The notes beneath the pieces were generated by a model. That model searched no databases, had not been told where the DNA came from, and saw nothing but the letters and a program-made list of their open reading frames with translations. Positions 8,401-18,126 of a stretch of 20,222 bases of DNA are shown here, piece after piece. The position numbers and the translations under genes are program-made. The DNA comes from Coemansia sp. RSA 1804 (taxonomy: Eukaryota > Kickxellomycota > Kickxellomycetes > Kickxellales > Kickxellaceae). The stretch is from the NCBI GenBank assembly GCA_027578815.1, contig JANBTH010000341.1, positions 1-20,222 on the forward strand, given 5' to 3'. Every line of letters begins with the position of its first letter. The stretch's first letter is position 1.

Positions 8401-10007
8401 CAAAGGGGGCATTTATCAATCATCAGCGGACCGCATCGATGCCTTCTATGATTGATCCGCTAGCAGGCGGACCAGCCAGTGCTCTGGATGTGTGGGAGGC
8501 GAGCTCAGCAAAAATGTGAGCTGCTCTGCTCACATGGGTGCGCACAAGGCCATTGAATTCGTCGTGTGGTTCTGGCACATGCAACCACCTGTTTGCACAT
8601 CTTGCCTTAAAAAGTGGTCAATGGCGCGATTTCTCTCCTTGGGCCCAAACAGCCCAGGCGTTCACGGACGATGGCCGCAGCATAGTATTGGGCAGGTTGG
8701 ATGAAGAGGGAAAAGACGTGTTATGCGTACCCAAGCATGCAGTTTACAATGAATCATTGGCCTGTTTGCCCAAAATAGCAAAACCAGAGCTGTGCTAGCT
8801 CTCTGCAACAAGCATTTTCTTTTCTTCCTCAGCCCCAACGCCACCATGCTTTGAAGAAGACCATGTTGCTGACGGCCAGGGTTCGGGTTTTTGTTGTTGT
8901 TGAAACTTGGCTAGACAGTGGTGACTTTGAGATGCTTCAGCAACCAACGGCCTTTAATAGAGGAAACAAAAACATCCAAAAAAATATCAAATCGTCCCGT
9001 AAACCAGCGACGTGCGTCATAGCACAGGATCGACTTTTTTTGCTACGGAGTTCAACAGGATGTTTTTGTGCGCATGGCATTTTCAAAAACCCAGCATTCC
9101 CTTCCAGACTAGATTGCCGATTTGCCTCTGGAAATGAGGGTAATAAAGATATCCTCGATTTTCATCCAACCATTTCCCCTCTTGGGAAGAAGGCAAAATG
9201 TCAGCACGGAGAGTCCTTTTTTTGTGCACCTATCAGTCAGAGAAGCAAGAAATGTTAAAAGTGAACCAGTAAAACTAGAGTGTGGACCTTGTGCTCTCTG
9301 GTTTATGCGCAGGCTGCATTGTGGTTGCATTGATCCGGCCTTGTGTGCTTATTTTTTTCTACCTCCGACACAACAAGCAAGGAGCCGAAACGGGGCTGAT
9401 GTTAGCAGTGGACGTTCAGAATTTACATCCTGCTACCGGTGCAAGCAGAGAAAAGCAAGACACTGTGGCCAATATGTGGCAAATTGCCTTGCCAGGATGC
9501 AATTGTGCAATTGAAAATATCTCTTTATGCACTGCTATTGGCGGCAAATACTCCTCGGTTCTCTTAAACTGCGCTTTTACATCGGTCAAGAAACCGGCAA
9601 ATGTCTGTTGAATTGTTCTTGCACGCAATGACACACTATCATATTTGACATAGATTTTCTATGCACATGCATCCTGGTGAATAAAAAATGTATGCGCTGA
9701 CTCGCAGTGGGTCAGCTTCCGTTGGCGTCTCGTGTTTTGCTGAAACAAGTTCTGAGCAACTAGTAGCAGTAGCAGTGGTTGCCAACAAAAAACAAAGCAA
9801 AAAGACACAATAAAACGCAATATGGTTGTATTGCTTTGTTTTGCATTTCCCACATCAATCCACTTGTGATTTCTTTTTTATTTTAAAAATGGAGACAAGC
9901 AGATAAATGAAAAATTTCTTGTCCAAGTGAGTCAGCCTTTTCTTTTGACTGTAATTAAAGTTTATGTGCTACAGGCAACGACGTTCGACAATCCGTTTGC
10001 CCACTCG
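8401..10007. other. Intergenic segment downstream of the Ecdysoneless gene, with weak exon-like ORFs
   Basis: Mostly without recognisable genes. On the plus strand two reading frames, 8427-8515 and 8615-8798, would join in frame across a 99-nt GTGAGC...AAAAG interval, but the product resembles nothing I know and the acceptor is weak. Longer plus-strand ORFs at 8851-9258 and 9282-9611 have unprotein-like composition. The right end holds the 3' untranslated region of the Ecdysoneless gene. Confidence 0.4.
9878..9883 (-). terminator. Poly(A) signal of the Ecdysoneless/SGT1 gene
   Basis: AATAAA on the minus strand, about 125 nt after the stop codon that ends at 10008. Position and sequence fit a cleavage/polyadenylation signal for the minus-strand gene; no cleavage site can be seen directly. 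Confidence 0.5.
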
Positions 10008-13000
10008 TTACTTCTTGGTGTTGTCCGAATGGTCTCCGTGTGCAACCTGATTTTCGCTTTCGTCATCGTCTATGCGCGGAAGATGAATGCCAAAATGCCC
10101 AAGCATCGTACCTGCTGGCCCTGGTAGCCCCTCTTGCGCCCTAAACGACTCCACAATATTTTCCACGAGGTTCAGATCCACATCGACGTCCACAATATCA
10201 TCCGCGTCATGTTCTTCATCCTCTGCTGTGTTTTTGCTGCCGCTGCTTCGAACAAACGACTGGCCTACTTTGCTTCCACCAAGCTCGCTGTCCATGGCGT
10301 CCATAACCGCCTCAAGAGATAGATTCGTATCGAAAGCCTGGTTATCCTTATGCTCATGTTTCCTATTCTCGGCAATATTGTCGCCAGAGTCCCTTTTATT
10401 AATTTCGGTATCATGAGACATTCCGGATTTGGCTGTGTGTTCCATTTCCTCTGCACCTACACGTATAAGGATCTGATAGCATAATTGGAACACCTTGCTT
10501 TTAGAGTTTTATATAAGGATTCGGATAGCAATTATGCCGCATGCATAAGGTTGTTGGATTCATCCGCGTTCCCTCTTTCCGAATCCATGTATGGCTGAAT
10601 CTGATCTTGTATCCGGTTAACTGATTGATGTGGACCATAGCCTATCTACTGATGCTATCAATTCCAGCGGCTATCTCTATATATTGCCAGCCTTCCTGAT
10701 CACCAACCATGTTGCCAAGATGGAAACGTGGCACATCTGAATCACGATATAATTGCTGGAGAGTGGAATAAGAAAAACATGTAAATAATCAACATCTTTG
10801 GCACTTACCAATAGCTTTCATCAGCGCATCAATGATTTCGTTTGCGTCAAGATCAACATCCTCGTCGCTGCTCTCACAGATGCCATCCCCATCCGAATTG
10901 TCACTACAATTTTTTAGCAAACAATTTTCAGTAATTTAGATTGAAGGATAGCACATATTTCGCCTGTACGTGTGACACAACGTAAAATAAAATGACAAAC
11001 CGCATAAATGACAATGGCCAAAACGAAAAAGAGCGATTTTCAACAGACTTACCCTTCAAACTCTGCGCCCCCAGCTCCGGAATCGGCAACCAAAAACGAC
11101 TCGAATCTATCCAGTATTCCTTCAAGACTTTGTGCAGTATCCTGTTCATTAATGCTTTCTGCGTGCAATCCCAAATCGTCCTACGGACATGCACACGCAC
11201 ACAAGAAAATAAGAAAAAAAAAGAGAAAAAGGTGTCCAATTTTTTTGCTTTTTTTATCGGAATTAATCAGAATTGAATGTTAGACAACGCGCAGTGTGAA
11301 GGCGAATTCCAGAAATAACCACAACACGTGTAAAAAGCATAGTCTGTAGAAACTAAGTGCAAAAGACACTATTCGGGGGAAGGGAGATCTATTCTGCTAA
11401 ACTGGCACAAACAGGAATGTCACTGAAGAGAGAAATAAAATGCGCTATGACATTATGTGCATACATTTGGCTGTGCACTGGCAAACAATAAAATAAATAA
11501 ATACACAAATAAGCAGCGTCTAACTGTTCATACTGCCTTTGGGCCGCAGACGGTATTTCTTGTCCATCGCGTGTTGGAACGCATCATGACAACATAGATT
11601 TGAAATGGAATTGTCCACAATACAGGTTTTTTCTGTTGCTTGCATACCAACGTAACCAACCACTCCCTTTCTGACCACAATCCGCTATTATTTTGAAGTG
11701 GAAAATGAGAACAAATGTCGCTCAGCGGTGTGGTGTTGCTGGTGCAAATGATGTTCCTTGCCAACAAAGCAAAAGCAAAGGCGATCATTCACCCCTCACG
11801 CCCGTTTTGCCGTATGTTTCTTGCTCTTCCCCAATCCACCAGAGCAGATAGACTCTCTGGTTGGAACAGAGCAATGGTCGGCATAAACAGCAGAAAAACA
11901 GTACATCCTTTGTGTAGCAAGTACTATTTTGGATGTCGTGCATATATGTGGGCATGTCGTGTGTACCAAAAAAAAGAAAGCAAAGGTGGCAGTGCCAGCG
12001 GAATGAAAAATTAAGCAAGAGTTGGTCGGGTATCATTGGCCGGGAAACAATTGAGATGTATGTCCATTAGTCCAGCAAGACGATGCAGCAAAGAAGTAAT
12101 CATGAAAAACAGACAGATGCCAATCCTACTCGACTCTATGCAACGTCCTTGTGCTGGTGTCATTGAAGTAAGTGAGTGAGTGTTGCAAAAAAAAAACAGG
12201 CAGCCAGCCAGTCAGGCAAATAACGGCCTTGGTGGATGGGGCAAGATATTTGGGTAATATTGTAGGAAATCCAAGCAAAGGCGCGGCGAGGGGGGGGGTA
12301 CGGTGTTGAAAATAATTATTTTATCTTTGTCATTTCAAAAAGCGTGCATATGACGGCTTCAGCTCTGACGCAAATGGGCAGTAGCCAATGGAAACTCCGG
12401 AGGCTGGGTCGCGAGAAAATGCATGTTCAAACCAGCTAGATGCACCACATATGCAAAAACAGAACTTGTGCATCTCATCTCCGCTGCTTCCATGGCACGG
12501 CCATTCTCTATAGGGGGTGGATCTCTTTCGGTCTTTCGTAGAAAGAAGGACCAATTGCTTACCTGCGGCGCATCTGCCAACACAGAGCTTGCCTTGCGCA
12601 TCAGCTCATCGAGCTCGTCGGGGTGCAACGACAGCCACGAGTCATCGTCGTCGCTGGCGTGGGGATCAGAATTGAGACAGGTGCTCTCTGTATCTGCAGT
12701 TGTTTCTGCAAATGACCGTCCTGCGCGTTTGGCAAATGATTCGACAGAACTCCTCTTCCCCGTATCACGCCTAAGTGTATAGAAATAACAACAGATCAAG
12801 GCTGTGCTGCCAGCAAACAATCAACTAATCGCCAACAAGTGATGGTTCTCACACAAACAAACGATGCCACAAGTGGTTGATACACAAGCCAAAGTGCACA
12901 TCTACCGTTGGTCTCATCAATAGCTGGGTGTATCATACCTTTTGCATGTTTCAAAGTATTCAGTCGCACGCCTGTACTGCTCGCTGTCTAGCCTAGAGAC

Positions 13001-16000
13001 ATCCGCTGGATTGCTAAAGTAGCCGACCTGAGCGAGCCTTTGCATGAAATCAGATAGCTCCTTGTCAGCCTCCTACATTAGACCCCTTCCAACACATTGG
13101 TTTGTTTGGGAGGGTGTTTGTTTTGAAACCAAATCAAATAGAGGCTCTCCAACGCCAGTTGTAAAGAAAATATTATTCCAGATTAGTACAGCGTCCATGC
13201 ATGCACATTTGCTAGAACACCAGACAGAGAAAATAGAACAATGCGCAAGCTTGTGCCTCTTGCACAAAGAAATGCACCTGTGGATGTCCAGGTCGTCCAC
13301 AAAGAACAAAGGGCTGTCTTGCTGCTATTTTTCATTTTACTTTTAAGGGGATTTTGTCCGAACAACAGAGCGATAATAGGAAAGAACAAGGACGCCGACA
13401 GATCATGAAATCGGGAATCACTCCTGCAACCACCATTTCTGCTTGTGTGCCATCTGATTTGCGCGCACATATCAACATCTTCATTTCCGTTCTCCCCCGT
13501 ATGTTGGTAAGCAAACACATCCGCCATGCATGGTTTTCCCTGTTCCCAAGAGCTAATAGCACTGTAGCGGCTATAGGAGAGCGTGCACCAGAGGCATACA
13601 TCTTTACATTACACATTTTTTGATGCACAATGAGTGAAACTTACACGTTCTCTGGTCCGCAATTGGCGCGTTCTTTTGCCTATCAGCTCGGCTTGCTCGC
13701 ATCCAAGGATTTCAAAGCCACAGGCCTACCAAACGGAAAGTAAAATTGCACCCATTTGATTAAAGCAATTTAATATGCACACCGTCAAAAACAAGCATTT
13801 TCCAATTCGTGCAATAAGATGCAACTGCCATAAAGAGAGTATGCAACCCTTGGAACGGGTCATAAACACAAAAAAAAACAATGTTCAGCAGCAGCCGCAA
13901 TAAGGACAACAATAATGCATATAAAGAGCATAAAACAAACATGAGACCCTTGCAGATAACAGAGCGAAGTAGAAAATATTGAAACATTTAATTTCTTACC
14001 AATTTCATTCCCAGGACGCTTGCCTTGAATACAGGACTCTGAGAGGGAGGCAGTCTGTAGTCTGCTATTGACGGCAAGTTCTGACTCACTATTTTTGCAT
14101 ACTGAACACGATTAAACACGACCGTCGTGGTCGATGATGGCTCCTGCGGAAAAGACCTATTACGCAGGCATGTCTTTATCTGAGCCACGTCGTGGCCATA
14201 AAACATCTCTACCGCGGCAGCGACAAGTTGGGGCTGCCAACTTAGGGCCTTGGCAATTGCTGACGGCAAGACACAGCGCGCCCGATGCAGACTTTGCTTT
14301 ATCCTTTCAGGATATCTACAAGGTGTATATATTACACGTATCCAAATGCTTGCATAGGCATGCTTCCCAGCACAGTTAGCACAAAAATAGTATCAAAACC
14401 AACGCAGCATCCAGAACAATTACTAAAAGACATCTACGCAGTTACGCAACCAGCACATACTTGCTTATTGCTTTTTTGCAATAAAACCCCAAAATACGCG
14501 CCAAATAACAACGGACTTGCAAAATTTTAGACAGAATTTGCACAGCAGCTATTTTGCTTTGACTGATGTTACTTACTCCTTTAGCCGTTCAAACGCTGCA
14601 GCATCTGCAGCATCGGTTGCGAGCGTAACAACTTCATCTTCAAGTACTGCACTGAGAGCGGTGTTAAGGCTAATTACATCCGAGTCAAGTCCTTCTTTGC
14701 CACTGTCTTTTGTGGACAACGGCACAATATGCAGTCTACCCTTGTATATGAACACCTACAAATGTAATTCATTTTACAGCACAGAAAAGCCGAGCCAAAA
14801 ATCAAAATCAAAATTTCAGTTTTAGCTTAGAATGACTGCATGTATGTATATTACACAACAAAGCAAGCGAATAGAGTCTAGTGCGATATGTTCTGGAAAA
14901 TCAATTATCAACATATACGTATATATTATATTCTCTCCACATCACATTAAACAAATAATGCAGCATTACACAGTCCAATTGCAGCTGAAAAGAGCACTTT
15001 TGCCTACACATCCCAAGGTTTAATGTAAATATAACTGTCAAACTTACTCTGTTGCTGCTGTTTTCTGGAGTAAGCCAGTGCGGAATATGCATTGCTGCTT
15101 CTGCCAGTAGAAACTCTCCATCCGCATCCCGAACACTAATAATAACAATGTCACAGATTCAAAATAAAAACAAGCGCTTTTAATACAAACACGTACGGCA
15201 AGAAAAAAGAAACCCCAAATGTTTTCTTTGCTGCAATGCAAAGTTAATATGTGTTGGTAGCAGAAGACATAATGCAAACATCTGGGAAAGATAAAAGTTT
15301 GAGAATGAGGCTTGCTGTCTTTTATCCTCGAGCTAATGGCAATGTGTAATGAATTGTGCTTGCTCTATTTATGCATGCAACTAAAAGGTGTGCCAAATTC
15401 TGTTTCAGCTGCAAAAAATGAAGAAAAAAACAATAATCCGGTGAGGAAAAGACAAACGACGGCAAATAAGCTGTATTTCTCTATTGCGACAACTCGTATC
15501 CAGAGTCAGAATGCACAACAATACATACCTGATTACCAGTCCCGAAAACTCTCTCGATGCCTCCCGAAGCAGCCATACAGCCAACCACTCGTCGTCAACT
15601 GCATCACCATGCACCATTTGGCCAGAAAGACATGGCACTACCGCGAGTAGAATAAAAGCGGAAATTTATCCTCGACAACAAAATATTAGTATTCAGTTGG
15701 CAAAAAATCTATTGCACACGGTTCGCAGTAAAACGACAAGATAATATGAAAATGCAAAGCAAATAATTACTTTCTATTTTTGGCAATGTATCCATTTCTG
15801 TTGATGCAGTATTGCTATTCACTCAGCTGAATCGGCTTACCTTTCCCGCGATTGTTGACAGATATAACAAGTGATTCGCGATTCCAAATAAATCCCTTTG
15901 TTCTGGCTGATATGAATGCAAACAGTCTTGCATTCCACATATGTAACTCATCAATGTCCTTTAGAACATGGGGTTGGCTGGATGTTTTAGCGCCACGGAT

Positions 16001-16066
16001 CGACTCATCTTGCACGTAAATATCGCAATAGAAGCGATCAAGCGTACCGGCTTCTGGTGCAAGCAT
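10008..16066 (-). CDS. Ecdysoneless/SGT1 family protein
   Basis: A 670-residue member of the ECD/SGT1 family, whose human relative is about 644 residues. Eleven exons: 16066-15841, 15637-15529, 15135-15048, 14755-14577, 14315-14000, 13725-13645, 13072-12939, 12770-12563, 11180-11053, 10903-10809 and 10456-10008. Every intron has GT-AG ends and the phases sum to one open frame. Family landmarks in order are FYCDIYV near the N-terminus, DDEWLAVWLL (90-99), DADGEFLLAEAA, HIPHWLTPENSSNR (128-141), YPERIKQSLHRA, LGMKLACGFEILG, GYFSNP, an acidic DDDDSWLSLHPDELDEL, and the C-terminal VDVDLNLVENIVESF...GLPGPAG. In animals ECD binds the U5 component PRPF8/Prp8 and supports pre-mRNA splicing, and it is also tied to transcription and cell-cycle control; the fission yeast member is Sgt1. 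This is unrelated to the HSP90 co-chaperone also named SGT1. The start at 16066 is the first ATG in the exon 1 frame; a further short 5' exon cannot be excluded. Confidence 0.93.
11181..12562 (-). other. Long intron 8 of the Ecdysoneless/SGT1 gene
   Basis: A 1382-nt phase-0 intron, donor CAG/GTAAGC and acceptor CCGTAG/GAC. The other nine introns measure 149-572 nt. Both flanking exons match the family and join sensibly, and I found no conserved segment inside that looks like a missed exon. ORFs on either strand within it are short and lack domain features. No box C/D pair, tRNA or other small RNA was recognised. Confidence 0.8.
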
Positions 16067-16692
16067 TCTAAATGTAGAGTTGGCTGTGTTCTCTTCTTAT
16101 GTATAATAAACCTAGATGAGTGCGAGCAAGAGTGTTCCGTATCTTTTGATGAATCCAATTAAGGATTAAAATAAGTATAAACGAATGCTAACAGCTGCAC
16201 AAAGGCTCTGTGTGTAAGATGATGAATATGTTGTTAATAAAAGGCTATCTTGACTTCTCCACTCTGGATTGTCCAGTGCTCAAAAAGTGTATACCAACAT
16301 AAAATCATTGGCAGCTTGGTTATGGCGGCTTCACCTCGCTTCTCTCTGTTGTTGACAAATAAGATCACAGGAATTTCCAATCAGAAAACCTTCCCAGATC
16401 AGATCAGATCACATAGAATGTGAGATAAACGATAAAAACAAGTCAAAAACAGCAATCAGACTTTTTTCCACAGAAAAATGCTGGTTTCAACCGACCTTTT
16501 CTGAAAAGGAGTTTGGGTTAATTCAAAAACGTGCAACCCATTCTGTTTCTTTTGCTCATTAGCAAGATCCCTTTCTTACACTCTTATCGTCTATACAGCT
16601 TGGCTTGGGCATATTTTCTGGCGAACCGGGGATCTGAATTGCCAACGACTTGACAATACCAACAGAAGGATTGAAGCACATTTACTGGGAAA
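16067..16692. promoter_or_regulatory. Divergent promoter region between the Ecdysoneless and mitochondrial ribosomal protein genes
   Basis: The 626 nt between two divergently transcribed start codons must hold both promoters and 5' leaders. Visible elements are a plus-strand TATAAA at 16176-16181 and three tandem AGATC units at 16396-16410. Neither is placed convincingly relative to a start site. No gene is seen inside. Confidence 0.55.
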
Positions 16693-17646
16693 ATGTTCCG
16701 TCTATCCAACCGAGTCCGCATTGCCGCTTCGCCGTCGCTCATGGTACATATCTTTTGGAATACATGTTGTCCAAACACATTTTGCTGCTAAATCCCATTA
16801 GGACAGCAGAATCAACAAGCAGTGAAACGTGGCTATGTTTGCAATGGTAGTCCAGCAAATAACAAAGGAAGATATCATATTAACCACACCCACTTTTGCC
16901 TTGATCCTTCATTAATGTAGCAGAGCCTTGCTTGCGTACGGAAATTACACCAGCCAGCAATACTTCCATACAACATAAAGGATGGACTGGCACCCTTTTT
17001 GTCGGAGCCATCGCTCGATCTTCTGTACAACGTGCGTCAAGTGGAGCTTATCAACAACGTCAACCGTCTTACTGAGGGAACCGAATACGAGAGAAAGTCA
17101 CTTTACGACGTGATCTACCAGTCTTCTCAGGACCCGTCGCAGGCTTCACTGATGAGATATGCGTCGCAGGCGTGGAACATTGACTTTTTCATGCAGACTA
17201 TGACCAAAGATCCCAAGCCTATGAGGGAGGATACCAGGCGGATGCTTTCAAGCCAGTTTGGGTCCGTTGAGCGGTTCAAAGATGTATTCAAGGGATCTGC
17301 GCTGGCGATGTTTGGCAGCGGCTGGACCTGGCTTGTGCTCAATAGCAACGGTACACTATCTGTAATGAACACTTATAATGCAACGACCCCATTTACGGCC
17401 GTCCAAACTAGCGGATCTAGGTATCTCAAGGGTACTTCGTACGTTTCGATCTCCAAGAACATTCACCACCGTCCGTTTATTACGATTGTTCCCATTCTTG
17501 GCTTGAGCATGTGGCAGGAGGCCTTTATTCCAGACTACGCCCTTGACCGCGAGACGTACATTGATAACTATTGGGATGTCGTCAACTGGTCTGCTGTTCG
17601 CGAGCGCATGCTGATGAACAGCAGCAACAGATTGAACACAAACTGA
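16693..17646 (+). CDS. Mitochondrial small-subunit ribosomal protein, Fe/Mn-SOD-like fold (mS42/mS43 family)
   Basis: Two exons, 16693-16743 and 16921-17646, give 258 residues. Exon 1 encodes an arginine-containing, acid-free presequence MFRLSNRVRIAASPSLM typical of mitochondrial import. The rest follows the iron/manganese superoxide dismutase fold: LPYNIKDGLAPFLS aligns with the SOD start, NNVN with the YVNNLN helix, FGSGWTWLV (138-146) and LGLSMWQEAF...YIDNYWDVVNW (from 210) with the C-terminal domain. The metal ligands are gone: DVWEHAY of true enzymes reads SMWQEAF, and the N-terminal helices lack the ligand histidines. Fungal mitochondrial ribosomes use such inactive SOD homologues (yeast Rsm26 and Mrp1) in the small subunit, so a structural role in mitochondrial translation is inferred. 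I cannot decide between mS42 and mS43. Confidence 0.85.
16744..16920 (+). other. Intron of the SOD-like mitochondrial ribosomal protein gene
   Basis: A 177-nt phase-0 intron with donor ATG/GTACAT and acceptor AATGTAG/CAG. It separates the presequence from the mature domain. Without it the first exon runs into a stop, and the second exon would lack a start codon, since no ATG opens the conserved frame. The acceptor is a tandem TAG-CAG, so splicing 3 nt later (at 16923) is also possible. Confidence 0.8.
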
Positions 17647-18126
17647 CCTGGTTCACAATCAACTCCTCCCTTGAAAGAAAATTAACCCACTTTAGTTTTC
17701 GAGCTGCACTGCTTGGATGCACTCTTAATCTGCAAGTACTTTTTTATTCTTTTCTTAAAGTACAGAAAATATGATATACACATTCTAGTGCAAGCTTTGA
17801 ATGAAGTGATATGCTTGTGAACGCTTTGTGTGTTGAAGAGATGAAAGCAAATCCACACGACTTGGACCGAATCACAAAAGTGGACCAGGACAAATTGTGG
17901 CCATCAGCTCTGATTGGCTGGCATTGTTTTCTTTTTTTGCCAGCCATACAGCGAGAAGAGCATTTTGTTTACTTTTTCCTAAAACAAGTTTTTTCTCCTC
18001 TTCCTTTCCGTTTGCACAACATGTGTTTTATTCCCCAGATTGTCTAAGATCCATATTTACTCAAGTATTTAATTTTCTTTGTTTTGTTTTAATTGCCACA
18101 GACTAGCCTGCGAAATCGATAAAACA
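17647..18126. other. Intergenic region between the mitochondrial ribosomal protein gene and NDC80
   Basis: A 480-nt T-rich interval between two genes in the same direction. It should contain the 3' end of the first and the promoter of the second. A pyrimidine-rich acceptor-like TTTTAATTGCCACAG ends at 18101, 25 nt before the NDC80 ATG, and could close an intron in the 5' leader; I could not identify its donor. No coding gene is supported here. Confidence 0.5.

Noticed and set aside
8851..9611. Two overlapping plus-strand ORFs (8851-9258 and 9282-9611), one with a hydrophobic segment
   Set aside because: No recognisable motif, no start context or splice signals that link them, and amino-acid content typical of random reading frames.
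15961..16158. Upstream ATG (16158) as start of the Ecdysoneless protein through a 44-nt intron
   Set aside because: It would need a very short intron with an unusual GTTTAT donor, and the conserved N-terminus is already complete from the ATG at 16066.
16215..16330. Box C-like ATGATGA suggesting a C/D snoRNA
   Set aside because: No CTGA box D or terminal stem follows within a usual distance.
18079..18126. Sixteen-codon N-terminal extension of NDC80
   Set aside because: The extension begins with TTG, not ATG, and covers an intron-acceptor-like pyrimidine tract; the first ATG in frame is at 18127.
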